From Malachius bipustulatus (taxonomy: Eukaryota; Arthropoda; Insecta; Coleoptera; Melyridae): DNA of 64,000 nt. Location: positions 19,382,858 to 19,446,857 of the forward strand of contig OU342633.1 in the NCBI GenBank assembly GCA_910589415.1, given 5' to 3'. Within the stretch, counting starts at the first letter, position 1, and each line of letters opens with the position of its first letter. This document shows positions 1 through 13,500 of this stretch, piece after piece. The notes under the pieces are model-generated. The model did no database searches. It saw nothing but the letters and a program-made list of their open reading frames with translations, and was not told where the DNA came from. A program made the position numbers and the translations under genes.

Positions 1-3000
1 ATAATGGAAGCAATTTATGTAGTACAAGTATAAGCAACCTAAAAAAGTCTGATAAGCCCTGCACTTTTCAGTTCATAAAAAGTTCTAACTCCAGCTCCAG
101 CCCCTCTAATATGTGGCATTGTTCCAAACTTTGAAACATCCTAATTTTTCCGCAGCTTGTATTTTAGACACATTCGCCAGCTCTTGAATAAATTCAGATA
201 CAAAGAACAACAAACCGGAAAATATACGACCAAACAAAACGAACCGTGCTGCAGCATTGCCCGAACCGCTATAAAGAATTCACAAATACATCTGTCGCCT
301 TCTTTCCGCATCCTCCCTCTCAGGTAGATCCAATTTGAGTTTTTATTTTAGAGAATCCCTCGTCAATCCGGAGTTCGCTATTAGGTCCTCGGCGTCTCTT
401 CCAGTTGTTTTCTCCGGCACATCAAACGCTTCGCTATTTCACTCCGAGAATAACGAAAAGATTCCGCCTTTTTTCTTTCTGTTACCGCTTTTCAAAACAC
501 GAACGACTTGATGTAAAAATGCCATGAATATTTAAAGAGAAGTAGTTTTTATCGAATTTCAAGCTTTATATTTATCTGTCGATAAATTGGAAAGTCGTGA
601 AATTCTAAAGTTAACGACCATTTGTCGTGTCAAAGGGTAATTTTTATTATTGGGATGAAAAATGAATGCTAAAGTTGAACTTAGTCTTTTCAAGCTTCTC
701 ATTGATAATAATTTCAACTCGATATATTTATTTATGTCATCTCAGAAGTCGCATAATAATATTCAGGTATCAATCGTATAGCAATTCTGATTTTTACGAA
801 TTATTTAGAAGTCAAACTGAGAACTCATAAGCAAGTTCATGTAAATCATGACTCTTCCGCGTCATGATTGCTGTCAGAGGTATCGATGATGACCGTGGAG
901 GTGTTGTGGGTGAAGTTAACAACTGTCAAACAACGATGGCCCAAATACCGAGTCCTGTGGTACACTAGTTAATTTGAAATTTAACTGCGCGGCCATTATG
1001 ATTCTTTCACGGGCTGTATAAAATTTTCCTCGTCATCAAGTTAAAATCCAAGCGTGTTGCCAGATTAAACAAGAGTGTTCCCGGCAAATAATTGTCTTTA
1101 ATTAACTTGGACTTTCCGGCAGTGACCGACCTCAACATCGAACGTCGTGTGGCGATTTAAATTTCACAAGACTCTCCGATTAATAGAGGAACAACCCAAG
1201 GCTGTTCAACTACAGGTTCATTCTCTTGGTCGACTTAATTTGTGAAGGTACCTAAAAAGAACTAACTCTGTTCTATCAAAATATAGATGGGCACTTTCAA
1301 TCACGAGTAGTAGTCAACTATCTCTGGAATCTGGAAGTGATCAAAAAGTAAGTAAGTATTTTACCATTTTACAGATTATACCACTTCTGAGTATTCTTCA
1401 ATAAAACCAGATGCAAGAAGGTAATAGAAAGTATTTTTTCACTTTAACCCAAAAATAACCCCGCCGAACCCAGTTTTTGTTCACCGAAATTGCGGACAAG
1501 GGACCCAAAAATGATAAAATATGATCCAAAAATATTTTTTGTGAAATCAAAATAAAGAACACGCGGTGGGTTCGGATTGCGCCATAGGATACACCCCAGG
1601 CAGCCAAAATGCATGCCAAATACTGAGTGCATAGAAGTAGGTGAAAACCTACTGGCTATTGTTAGACAAGTTTTTTTGTTATTGTACAAATTATTTTTTT
1701 TTTACACAATATCTCGAAAAGCGTTACGGATTTATGGATGTGGTTTTGAGGAATTCTGAAGGTTATAAGAAAACTAAAAAAAAGTTTCCTTTGACCACCT
1801 TAAAGATCAAAAATTTCACATTTTGGAGATAATACGTTTGGTTTCCAATTTTTAAAGAAAATTAACAAAATCGTTTTCTTGTGTCCTTAAGGATTGATAG
1901 AAGAGCAAATTCTAATAACTATACAAAAAAATTTCTGGTCTCTTTGCAAACTGATTTGGAGTATGCCGGCTACTTCATGAGAGCGGTGTCCACGTTTCAC
2001 CACCTACAAACCGACAGGTTAGGATGAAATAAGAGAAGGTATATATTTACCTATTTTTCTTTATTTTCGATTTTGACCAATGAAGTTTCAACATTGATGA
2101 TAAATAAATAAAAGAAAACCAAATACCCTTGTTTTATCTTCAAGTTATATCGTTATCAGGAATTTATTTTCCAAATTGCTAATTTAATAAGAGAGATAAG
2201 ATGTTCGGCATTCCAGATACACTTTTTTTGACAACACGTGTTAAACAACATAACAACTGTTAAAAATTAAAAAAAAAAAACTTACGCAAAATTCATTATT
2301 AGCACGTTAAAGAGGATGAGTAAATAAACAAAGAAACACATTATCAAACTGCTTCAATGTATACAGTTTAACTGTCAGGTAGAAAATGGAAATCGAGAAA
2401 ATAGGCCATTTCAAGGGGTAGTTTTGGGGAGTTGAAACTAGATAATTTGTTTTTCTTCATTATCTATAGCTGGGGTTATAACGAGTAATAATTGATATTC
2501 TTAAATATCTCAATGTTTAATTAACTAAACGGTGACATTTATTTTCTTATGTTATGAGGTTCGAGTTTGCTTGAGTTCTGTAAGGGTAAAGAATGAGATA
2601 GGACAGGAAAACGAAAATTTCCGTTTTGCACCAAAAATATAAGAGATAAACCCATTTTTGGGCCACATCTTCCCATTTTTTGACCATATTTCCCCATTTT
2701 TGATCTACTTGGCCGCACTTATATGCGGAGAAAAAAACCTGATTCTTGAAAGGAATGACCCCAAAAGTCTCGATCGTTCCACACCAACCTGCTTATACAT
2801 AGAAGGTTCATCAAGAAGATTGTTTGAGAAATATCATCTCAAGTGATTTAAACATCATAACAGACGTCCAGATGTGAACAAACGGCAAACACACGGTCCT
2901 TATCCTAACTTCCTTATTCCGAACCCACAATACTTTAATCGATTAGATTAAATTTCATTGGTTCTGTCCTCAATAGAGAATAAATTTAACGAATTAATTG

Positions 3001-3869
3001 AATATAGGGTCGCCTGTTTCTATAGACACGAAGACTAGCGCGTGCTGTTTGTTTTCCTTTGGTCGGTCCGTTTGTTTGATGCGTTCCATGTTCCATGCGT
3101 AAAAACAAGACAGGAAGACACATTGTCTCCTATACCCGTACTAACTTTAGATTTAGAATAACGGTACAGGCCGATAGTAAAGGTTCTAATTAAAGGAACT
3201 AAGATTTGTGTACGAGATATTGAAACTGAACAGATCGCTCATTACTACGTTCTTCCTCATTATTTCGTAAAGCAGATACAGGACAACAGATACTAAACAC
3301 GTCACAAAAATCCTGGATTGCATAAAATACTCATGAAAAAATCCTATAAAGTTCTATTTTTGTAGGAGCACGTTCACGAGGCGTGAGGTTTCCATTAAAA
3401 GCAAATCGAAGTCGTAGTTTATTTGAACGCGCGTATTTCCCAAATTTAAATATATTTAATTATGTCGCATAGAGGGTGACATTGAAAAAAAATACAATGA
3501 ACAGTATGCGCATTTTCTTTTATTTCTTTTGTTATCAAAGATTATATTTTAATGAAAGATATCGTAAAGGACCAATTCTATACTGTAACTTCATATCTTG
3601 TAAACTTTTGAGATTCGGACCTGCGGTTGTTTCTTCACATTTTCTTATTTTGAGCTCCTCCATTGCACAGTACTATGCACTGGAATATTTTATGCCAACC
3701 TGCATACAGATCACAGAAAGGTGATACTAATAAAATGGGTAGATATTGTGACATTGCGCCAAACGTCACGGCGCCGCAACGTCCAATCAAATATATATCG
3801 ATAAAACGGCTTGTTTACGAGAAGAGCGGCTATAAAAGCAATTGTCCCAGCGGCTATAGTTGATTCTGA
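1..3869. other. AT-rich stretch without a recognisable gene
   Basis: Six-frame reading gives only short open stretches with no domain signature and no convincing splice signals. A somewhat GC-richer patch at about 290-480 has a 31-codon open stretch on the minus strand, but a stop lies immediately upstream and no acceptor is visible, so I do not call it an exon. Confidence 0.5.
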
Positions 3870-4020
3870 AATAGAAGAGAGAAAGTTACAAATATTGACT
3901 ACTCCGGTTCAGTACAAAGTTGCGGAAAACTCAGGTCAGAGCATTCAAACTTTAATAGTTTTACTCAGATATCCAGGAATTGAGTTCAAATTGAAGTGAC
4001 AGAAAGCTTTAACAGAATAT
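3870..4020 (+). repeat. Dispersed direct repeat, copy 1 of 2
   Basis: This ~150-bp stretch recurs at about 4597-4765 in the same orientation. Shared landmarks are a stretch ending AACTCAGGTCAGAGCAT (AGCTCAGGTCAGAACAT in copy 2), then CAGATATCCAGGAATTGAG (CAGATATCCAGTAATTGAG). Copy 2 has a short insertion in the middle. It lies directly upstream of a gag-like fragment and may be part of the same mobile element. Confidence 0.6.
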
Positions 4021-4300
4021 GACCACCAAAAAGTTTTTCCTCTCAAAATTGTACACTCCAAAGTAGGTACCTAATTGTGCCAAAGTTGTACTAATCCTAC
4101 CAAATGTTTTAAATGTCGAGAAACTGGACACAAGTCCTTCGATTGTCAGTTTGGAGATCTAAAAGCTATAAAAGGTATGAAGGCAGCGAGATATATTTAC
4201 TTCAGCAAGATGGTCTAAATAAAATCTTAAGTAATATCAACATGAGAGAGACCTCCATAATTTTAATTGGTCTGAGCAAAAATATGTTAAAATCCGCATG
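4018..4300 (+). pseudogene. Gag-like CCHC zinc-knuckle relic, copy 1
   Basis: Codons from 4105 to 4146 encode CFKCRETGHKSFDC, a perfect CX2CX4HX4C zinc knuckle of the kind found in the nucleocapsid part of Gag proteins of LTR retrotransposons and in some LINE ORF1 proteins. Flanking sequence (ACCACCAAAAA before, AGAGAGACCTCCA after) matches the copy at 7.5-7.8 kb, so this is a dispersed element rather than chance. No long frame surrounds the knuckle, and no protease, reverse transcriptase or LTR was found beside it. It is a decayed fragment; the parent clade (Copia, Gypsy, BEL/Pao or LINE ORF1) cannot be decided from this piece. Confidence 0.6.
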
Positions 4301-4596
4301 ATGTTTCTGAATTAAAACGATTATACGAACTGAACTAAAAATGCCATAATTACCAAAAGTACTGATTTATAAAGTTGCAAAATGTATTTATTTCATCTAT
4401 ATTTCATCCAAAAAATTACTTAACATATTCTCATTGTGTTTGTAACACTTGGAAGACCTGGTGACCTAAGAATCTTGTCAAAAAAAACTATAAGTCGAGC
4501 GAACTACACTTTCAAGCGAAACTCTGAGGTTTTGACATTCAAGAAGGCTAGAATTTCGATTCTAGAATCCTCATCTGTCCAATAATTAAATCCAAA

Positions 4597-4765
4597 ATAG
4601 AATAGAGAAAATCCCCATTACTGACTATTACTATTCCTATACAGTAGAAGGTTGCAGAAAGCTCAGGTCAGAACATCCAGACTATTCATTTCCGCCAACA
4701 AGAGTCTAACTCAGATATCCAGTAATTGAGTTCAAACTGAAGTCACAGAAAGCCTTGACGGAATA
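4597..4765 (+). repeat. Dispersed direct repeat, copy 2 of 2
   Basis: This is the second copy of the repeat at 3870-4020. It keeps the same order of landmarks, with an extra segment (TTTCCGCCAACAAGAGTC) between them. It ends at the phrase TTGACGGAATAT, matching TTAACAGAATAT in copy 1. Confidence 0.6.
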
Positions 4766-7255
4766 TATACTTATCAAGAAAATGCATTAGAATTATCATG
4801 ACTACCACCACCACGACACGACACTAGGCACGACTTGTTTGTTGTTTTAGCCGTGGTGAACTTGGTATTTCCATTGCATGCTGCGACGTTTTATTTGTGA
4901 TCGGACTATCACGAAGTTTTTAATTACTCATAATTATCGCTGCAAACAAGTCCTTATTTGTATAAATGTTAATTTCGATTTGAGCCGCCGCTTTTTTGTC
5001 GATCAAGATTCTAGGCCACAATTTCATTGTAATATTTTCTGTTTCATCGTAATGTTTCATCGCACTCTTGATCAGATGCACTTGAAGCATTTAACTATTT
5101 TCGCTGCTTCGCTCACAAATGTTGATGCATAGGCACATTTAAATCTCGATCATTCATTTAATTTCGTCATGGTTACATTATACCTTCCATCTCCCCGTTT
5201 AATCCGTTGGTAAGTATGATTATTAATACCTTTTTGAACGTTTGAACATGTAAATTACTGTATTTTTCTATTAAATTAAATAACTGCCGCATAAATTATT
5301 TCTAGTAGGATCTACACGTGTCTTTAAATATTCATTTTAATTATTATATCAAGTTGGGCTTTAAAATACCCGTTCAAAAACCGATTTGCTGCTGTTGCTT
5401 TACTATGAACATTCATTGATTGAGCCGTGATTTTATAGCCAGCCCCGGAGCCGTTTTGGTTACCTATCAGTTCGTTCAAAATTGCCATTTTTGTTATTAT
5501 TCCATTTTTTATCACTGTTATTGTGTCATTTTTCAATGTTATTTGAATAATTTTCAATGTTATTGTGTCTACAACCCCCGTGACAACGCCACTATCCTAG
5601 AGTTTAGCTGTTGAGTTTTCTCTGAATTAACGAGCCTGAATAATTCAATATAAATTTTATTGTTGTCTGTAATTTTAAAATTTCCAACGTTAAATTAATC
5701 GTAAATATTCCCCGCTCCATATTAAGCACTGTTGTTATAAATTCCTCATTTTATATTCCCAAGGCGTTCCAATAAGTCCAAAGTATCTAACTTATAACTG
5801 ATGATCGCCTCGGTTTTCAAGAATAAGTTTTCCTTCGTCTTATATTAGATGAACTTCCATTGATAATAAAAGCAACATGTGGAAACTTTTGAGTGGAAAT
5901 GTTTCTCCATTTTGTGGTTTCCTTCGCCTGGATCGATTTAATGGAAAAGAGCTTTTTATTTTCGTAATTCATCTTATTTTTGTATATCCCTGTCATGAGT
6001 TCTCCCAGAAAACTTTCTGACCTAAGTCCCACTCCCTTATCAAGATATATCACTTTTCGTTCTCTCTGTGCAGTATGTATTTATAGAATAATACATCCCT
6101 TAGCGTATTCATTATCAAAACGAAAGTTGTGGCTATTTGTCCAAGTTTGAACCGTCGTACTCTTGGGAAAGGTTTTCGTAAAGGGCTGAACTATAAAGTA
6201 TTTTCCCATTAGTTAAGATCGCCTCACATTAAATAAAATTACAATAAGCAGTAAACGTCTAGTTCAACACGTACAACATCATATAAAACCAACATAAATT
6301 GCTATAAAATCAAATTCCACCCTTATCATCAACCCTACAGTGTTCCTTTCTCGTTCTGGTACTTCCCTAGAGAGACTAACAGCGGGAGGTAGTTAGTTGG
6401 TAATGACGTGTAGATCGCGTTGACAGCCTCCAGCTCTTGTAGAGTCCACCCCAACCACTCAATGCACACCTCGACGGCTTCATTCCGCTGTTTGGATTTC
6501 TTACATCCTTCGACCCTCCTGTCCTGTGATTGCACTCGGAGTGTCACTGGTTATGAAGTCAATTTGCAAGTAATTACCGAATCTGCAGGGGAACGGGAAA
6601 CACTCTTCGTTCGTCTGCACGGAGGGCGAGCTCTGTCTTGGCATTTAGCACCGTGGAAATGTCAACGCGGACGCGTTGAAAGTTTCCAGACTATGACGAG
6701 TTTATGGTAATTTGGTTAGAATTCTTTGTGTGCGTTGAAATTCAACTAATTTTGACTCTAGATTGCTTCTTATGGCTGAATATAAAGGTCCTGAATTATC
6801 TTTACTGCGTGAGAACGCTGAATGCTTTGAATATGGAATATAAAGCTGGAATTATGATTTTCTTTAATAAGTTTTATGGGACATTTTCAAAACTTCGGGA
6901 AAACTGGTGTAGTGCAAAGCACCGGGATGGGCTAGGAAGTGAAAGGATTAAAATTGATTAAAATATTGAAATTTACATTGTAATACAAGACGGTTTCGGC
7001 TTCTCGTCAGAGCTTTTGAACGAGTTTTAGTCACTTCACTGGTTGACGTGAAAGGGGTTAAAATTCCGCATCCGTGAATGCATGCATGTATTCACGAACG
7101 TGAGTCCTGTTCGTTACATCGTTACAACGTCACCGTTATAACTTTGAACAAGCCCTTATCCAATAGTATGACCAAATGATTTGTGGAATTTCTTAGTAAC
7201 TCTGAGAACGATTTCCGCAAAAAAATCTTTCTTAGTTTATTTTTGTCGATGAGAA
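4766..7255. other. AT-rich stretch without a supported gene
   Basis: A GC-richer patch at 6400-6700 has open frames on both strands (minus 6335-6547 and plus 6420-6710). Neither shows a domain signature or a matching pair of splice sites. Locally repeated phrases built on TTTCAATGTTATT occur at 5530-5565. Nothing else was recognised. Confidence 0.45.
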
Positions 7256-7800
7256 TTGATTGGGTACACTCGGCGTACAACGAAAAAATTAAGAGAAGAT
7301 AAAGATGTTAAAACGATTTTTTACGAGTTAAATGCTGTAAATTTTAAAAAAGTAAAACATTTTCAAGAGAGAAAATATTTACAACTAGAAAAGTGTTCAA
7401 AGAAGTTGAGCAAAATATTAGAAGATATTAGAACAAAAGAGAAGAACAATATCTACAATCATATTTTTCATCGACTAGGAAATTTCTCATCCAATTCTAG
7501 AAAATTCAGAAGATTTATCCGATATACAAAGACCGCCAAAAACTTTCCTCCTGTCACAATTGTGCACTCCAAAGAAATTGTGCCAAAAATTGTACAAGTA
7601 CTACCAAGTGTTTTAAATGTCGAAAAACTGGACACAAGTCCTTCGATTGTCTATCTGGAGATCGAAATGTAAGTTTGGTTGAAAAACATTAAAAGAATCA
7701 ATACAGACAACGAGATATGTTTGATTCGACAAGATGATCTTAATCAAATCTCAAGTAATATTAACGTGAGAGAGACCTCCAACAGAAATAAAAATATTTG
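7256..7800 (+). pseudogene. Gag-like CCHC zinc-knuckle relic, copy 2 (longest)
   Basis: An open stretch rich in Lys, Asn and Ile (7256-7560) leads, after a shift of frame near 7555, into a cysteine-rich segment. Its core at 7609-7650 reads CFKCRKTGHKSFDC, a perfect CX2CX4HX4C knuckle. Three further Cys residues (CHNC and CAKNC contexts) lie just upstream in the same frame. The open stretch has no ATG start, the frame is broken before the knuckle, and a stop follows soon after, so it is non-functional. The segment after the knuckle (to about 7800) matches the copy at 4150-4270. Most likely this is a nucleocapsid-like domain of a retroelement Gag. Confidence 0.6.
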
Positions 7801-7839
7801 AAAGTAATAAAGCTAATACCTAGTCCAAGATAGAGTAGT

Positions 7840-7915
7840 AAAGATTGTATAAATACTACCAAATGTTTTAAATGTCGAGGAACTGGACACAAGTCCTCCG
7901 ATTGATTTTAAAGAA
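7840..7915 (+). pseudogene. Gag-like CCHC zinc-knuckle relic, copy 3
   Basis: Codons 7864-7905 repeat the knuckle seen at 4105 and 7609, but the last Cys codon is changed to a stop (TGT to TGA at 7903-7905). About 170 bases downstream, at 8055-8100, one frame reads RRHYFCFNCLFDPY, which resembles the second cysteine cluster of some BEL/Pao Gag proteins. That link is a guess from a short motif. Confidence 0.5.
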
Positions 7916-10321
7916 ATAATAGAAGCAGTGGATAAAACAAAAGCTATCCACTGCTACTCATTGAAGACCACCAATACAAATTGCACAATATAGACCATTT
8001 TTATGAAAGTAAACAATACCGATTATTCTTAAAAGTTAAAAATCCATTAGAAAGGAGACACTATTTTTGCTTCAATTGTCTATTTGACCCTTACAAAATA
8101 TCCAAACTAAGTGAAAGTAATGCCAAAATATAATACTTAAGTATAACCAAATTAGATACTTTGGGGTTAGGGAAACTTTAAACAGCTTATCTACTTAAAG
8201 CGCTTAGAGCTTCCGTTTAATTTCTCCTCGGGATTAACCAACACAACGAAATAAGAGATTCACAACAGATAATCAGTTTCCCATTACTTTCCTTATCTAC
8301 ATTGAATAAACCAGACAAGCCACTTTAATGCTCAAAGTTACCCTTAACTGTTTAATTATCCTTGCGAGGACGTGATCTCCTAACATTCATAATATTTCAA
8401 CTCTCCTTCAGTTTACTTGAACCTGAACTCCATCAATTTTCTTATTCGATGTGGAATTTTGTGTCCACATATTTATGTTGTTCCGTATATTCTAGAACCA
8501 TAAATTTTATATTATGTTCACACAAAAGACGTTAAATCAATAACAATGGACATATTTTCTTATTCAGTTTCCTTTGTACGTGATGCAGAACATTCCGCTA
8601 TTTTTCCTCATTCTCATTCCATCTAACATTTTATTACAATAGATATCACCCTCCAGTAATGCAGCCATACACATTTTTTCTTCATTTCCCCTCGAACGTA
8701 TATACCGCACAATGCCACATCGTGTTCACGTCAACTTAAATATAAAGTATCTCGGAGATTTTTGTTATTCACCCTGTAGACTATTTAGAAAGAATGGGTC
8801 TTACATCGCGTATATTGCGTGCGATAGCATTGTAGTTGCTTCGCGGGATGATAAATATCTCGCCTTATAGAGGGTAACGCATGATAATAATTGCTACTCC
8901 ACCGTTTTCATGATTGCATGCTACCCCAGCGATAGATGGATCGGTATTCGTTGACTTTTTGACTGTTATAAATACCGTAGAATTGTGAATACCTCATAAA
9001 TGACACGACTGATGGACATTGAGGGGAATAATATTTGACGTCGGGGTGATTAAACTGATTAAAATTTGAATTATAACTCCCCCGAACGCCGAAAATATCA
9101 GGACATGCACTTCATGTTTTATTCAATGGGATCGAGAATTATAAAAAAAAATATAAAAGGGTTTTAGTTATGGTGGTAGTTTTATGAGTCTTGCTACTTC
9201 CTGGGGACTGTGACGATGTTATGAGGAAATGCTTTCAACACTTTCAACCTCATTTGCGCTCGACAGGATGCTACAACTTCATAATCATCATTTATCATCA
9301 TGAAGTTGTAAATTTTGTTTTTTTAAAAACTACTAATCTTCCTGTAGAGAATAACACGTGCTTTAATAAAACATTATTCTGAAAGCTTTTCATTCAGGTA
9401 CGAGTAAGAAGAAAGGAGTTGGAGATTATCTGTAGCTATAATACATCCCTTATCGATGTAACGTTCAAATATAATAAAAGATTGGACTTCCTCCTTTATA
9501 TCATAAAAAATATCGCTCTTAGGGGTAGCGGTGGCCATGCACTAAGTTACCTACCGCAAAAAGCAATAGCACAAATCACTCTGTATTGGATTTCCCTTTT
9601 TTCACACAGACCCTTCTTTTTTCACCGCCGACTCATCGTTAGAGCTGAGGAATCAGATAATCCATCGAATCGTGCAGTAATTGAGCTCATCCACCCTGCT
9701 CTCTTGAAGGGTTGATTTCACCGCTCCGACTGCGTTTTTGTTATATCAGTATGGGACAAGTGGCAAGACCCTTCCCGATAACATCCATAATGCAATCGCC
9801 GTGTTTTCATTTCAATGCAAATTTACGGGCACCAGTTGTCAGTTTAGATTACGGGAAAAGATAAGGGAAACGAGATTCGCTACTACTGCGGGTCAATACT
9901 GTCATTATACTGGGATTAGCTATTGGATTTTCTTTTCTTTTATCCTGAGACGTTCGTCCTAGTTCCTAGAAGAAACTAACGGCGAATAGACTTTTCTGAA
10001 AATTCGACTTTCAAACTGTTTGACGGTTTTTGTTAAATGTTACAAAAATATGTGTTTGTTATTATCTGAATGGATGATTCAATTTATTGTACTCGTATAA
10101 AGGCATTGGCAACATAAAAAACTTACTTTACTCTATAATTCTCCTGGAGCTTCTTGATGAAAATGGTTTTAAAAAAGGCATTGCGGTATCTGCTTCCCAT
10201 CTCGAGATATTATAACATACATCACTGGTAATACGACACTATACTTGAACTTGAACTATATTGGCCTGCAAATAATATAAACTCTTACATGACTCTGTTA
10301 CTAGATGTTTATCAATATGTC
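7916..10321. other. AT-rich stretch without a supported gene
   Basis: Apart from the possible Gag remnant at 8055-8100, the stretch holds only unsupported frames. The longest (9419-9715, plus) shows no domain signature and no coding-like composition. Confidence 0.45.
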
Positions 10322-10500
10322 TGTAACGACCTATCGGCGTTAATGCAGTAGCGCGAGTAGATTTCACTTTCGTTCTTTTCAAGATTGGAACAGCTAGCGC
10401 TAGCGACCTCTCTTTTCCAGCGACCGTACTTATCGAGTTCTGTTTTCGATTCCATAATCAGTAGATCCCGCGTAACAAGCGAATAGTGACCTGAAACGTA
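10322..10500 (-). repeat. Dispersed ~180-bp repeat, inverted copy A
   Basis: The reverse complement closely matches 33693-33885. Shared blocks include AGGTCACTATTCGCTTGTTA, CGCGGGATCTACTGATTATG, GTCGCTGGAAAAGAGAGGTC and a terminal TAGGTCGTTACA. The unit has no coding content. Length and dispersion fit a SINE or a short MITE; I could not place clear polymerase III A and B boxes or target-site duplications. Confidence 0.75.
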
Positions 10501-13500
10501 TGTAAATGTCTAGAGAAGAGTCATGTGTAAAGAAAAGATCCCATTATGAGGAAGAAAGATGAAGCGTGACGTGAATTTCTGATACGTCAATTAAGATCAC
10601 CTGAGGCTAGAGGGAACGGTTATTTGCTGAAGATGATATAATGGAGAAGAATGGATATAATGGAAGAGGACGCAGGACAGCTGCCAGAAAGGATGAATGA
10701 TAGTGAGAAGAACGAGAGCCGCGAGGGCGAAAATAAGTTTCGATCGTGTGTCGTGGATTTTTTAAATTGTTCTCTAACGCCACCCTCACATTTCTTCTTT
10801 ATCAGATTCGAGGTAGCTTTGAAATGCATAAGTTGTTATGTCAATAGTTAGATGAATAATATTTTCCTTTAGTAAGCCCATACAAATTATAGTACACCTG
10901 CGCCCAAAAATGTCTTCCCCAAGCTCTCAAGGTTCTATCCCGCGTTTTTGTGTAAATATTTTTTTAGAATTTAATTTATTTAAATGCAGTTTGAGGCATC
11001 TCAGCAGGTCCCATCAGCAAATAACCTGGGTACGTAGATCATAGTTTGTTCATAAATTCCTTATAATTCCTCTTGCCTTTCAAGGTAAGCTAGTCGTATA
11101 TCGTCAGTTATCTCCTGCAGTAGTAGTAGGTATATTGTGGTGACTGGTGAGGTAGGTATATATGGAGTGAGTAAGATGCATGATAGCAACCTCTATCATC
11201 TGGGGATTCGCATCAGAATTAGACCCGATGGGGTACGGAGGCAGCGAAGCTCGAGTAGCCCTTAGATCACTGTCAGGTTCAATTTGCGTAGGTAGAATGG
11301 GAATTACCGGTGGTAATCAGCGAACCACGCAGGGAGGCCCACGCTCCTTCTAAGTGCTTATTTGCACCCTGATTTATTGGTTTTTAATTGATTTCTGGCA
11401 CTTGGTGCTCGGAAACAGGAATCCGCTTCTAACTTTACTGTTTCCGATAAATGTATTTTACGACGGATAAATGTGCAAACTGGGGTTAATTTGACGTTTA
11501 CGTTCGCTATAAACTAGGCTTTCTGTATCGCAGGATTTATGGTCGAAGGCTTAGACGTTGCTTGAATGAGAAACGCATTCATTATATCAATTAGATGTTG
11601 CTGAAGATATGATTATTAACACTTGACGTTTAATAATTGGGTTTATGATCGTTCAGAAATGCGGATATTTTCCCTAACGGCACATTGTTATAGTTTTATG
11701 GGGGTTTCAATAACGACAATACGAATGAGCTTTCTGGCTTTCAAGACTTTGAGATTATGATATCGTTGAGAAAACTAGAATGTTCTTTTCTTTAAAATGT
11801 CGACAAAACACGTCAACAAATTGGAACTTTTGGTTTCTGCAGTGGAGACACAGTTTTCAGTGTGCCATTGCAACATCTTGCCTGCAAAGGTAAAACAGTA
11901 TATCTGAAAAAAGATGTGCTGTTTTGCCATGGCAATGAAGCAAGTTTAGCTTCTCATACTCTTTTACCGGTGCATTATTTAGAAAACTAAATAAGATAGA
12001 CACAAACTGAGAATTGCATAAGAAAGAGCGCGAAAAATTATCCAGTTTCAGCGGGAAATTCAAATATCAGTTTTTTCACACAATATACTATTTTATCTTT
12101 GCAGGCAAGACATGTCGTTTAAATGTAGTAATGACTTGTTAATAATTGAATCCTACCAAAGTTTAGATTGCCAGGGGACTTCCAAAAACTGTAACTCCAC
12201 ACTCTTTTCTATCTTGAAGGTTGGCCACACTAAAATTTTATGTTTCCTTTTTTTATATTTCTTTTTATTATCACAAAATAATACGAGCCGCTGCTGCTGC
12301 TGCTGTTAATGCAAGATCTTCATCAACTTCAATGTACATTGTGAACACAAATAATGTTGCTTTACATCAATTTGATGGAGACGAAAAGTTTACACTTCGT
12401 TTCTTCAAGTAGTTAAAGTTTGGAACAAAAAGCAGCATATGGAAACAAAATTTTACTGTTTGTTGCTTTGGTGAATAGACACCTTTAGATACATGACCAA
12501 AGTTCATGCACGGAAGCTATTTACGATTGGTACGATGAAAAAATTTCAAGTTGCTCCACAACCTAGATGGGCATGGGCAGCAAAAAAACTTGGTTAGTTT
12601 AAAAGCGAAATATCCTCGGAATATGCTATAATATCGGGAATGTTAAGCATTTAATTAAAATATGAATATACATACAAGCGTGAACCCTAGCTGACCTTTC
12701 TTTTGAACATGGATGCATGCACTATAGAACTAGAAGACGACCCTCTGCAACGAAATGTCATGAAAAGTTCACGTTTCCATTTTCATGCAGATTATTCTTT
12801 TTACTCTAAAAGAGGACATTTTTTTAGAGAAATTATTTTTCTAAATCTGATGAATTATTTAGAGGTCAACTAATCCTAAGTTACCGAATCAGAATAAAAA
12901 TAATAATTTGGCAACAAGAAATTGAAAGTCAGACTTTTTCTAATAATTTTGGAAGTACCTAACCTAAAAAGAGATACCTAACCTAGCAATGACCTGCCCA
13001 GTCAGGTTTTGATCAAGTCAGAACATCTCCATTTTTGTTCTCGACAGCGCGATGTAGATAGGTTACGGTGTACGCACTGGCCGCTCTCAAGTATCACACT
13101 CGCGGTGGTTTTAGTATTACTAAAACGCGGTGCTAGCCCTACTGTTACTTCCAGGCTTAAATTCAAATATTATTCGTTTTCAAGCATCGAACTCATGAGT
13201 TTTGATTGGGGAGAAGAACATAAAACCGGTGATTTTGCGCTATTAATTAAAGGGTCAATCGACACTACGTAATGAAAACAGGTTCGTCTTCGTCTCGGTG
13301 ATTTCACGTGAATTCTCGTCAACATCGACAAGTTGTGTATTAGCGATGAGTTGTTCCAATATAGTTTGTTGCAAATAGATTTGTAGTACTGGAACGTGAA
13401 TAGTGTTCTTTGTCATCGGGTCCAAATTTAACTACAAACATGGTCAGGAAGTGCTGCGTGCTTGTATTGAGATAAATTACAAAAAAATTTGAGAAGAAAA

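Noticed and set aside
9419..9715. 98-codon plus-strand frame
   Set aside because: No recognisable motif, no matching splice sites, composition like random AT-rich translation.
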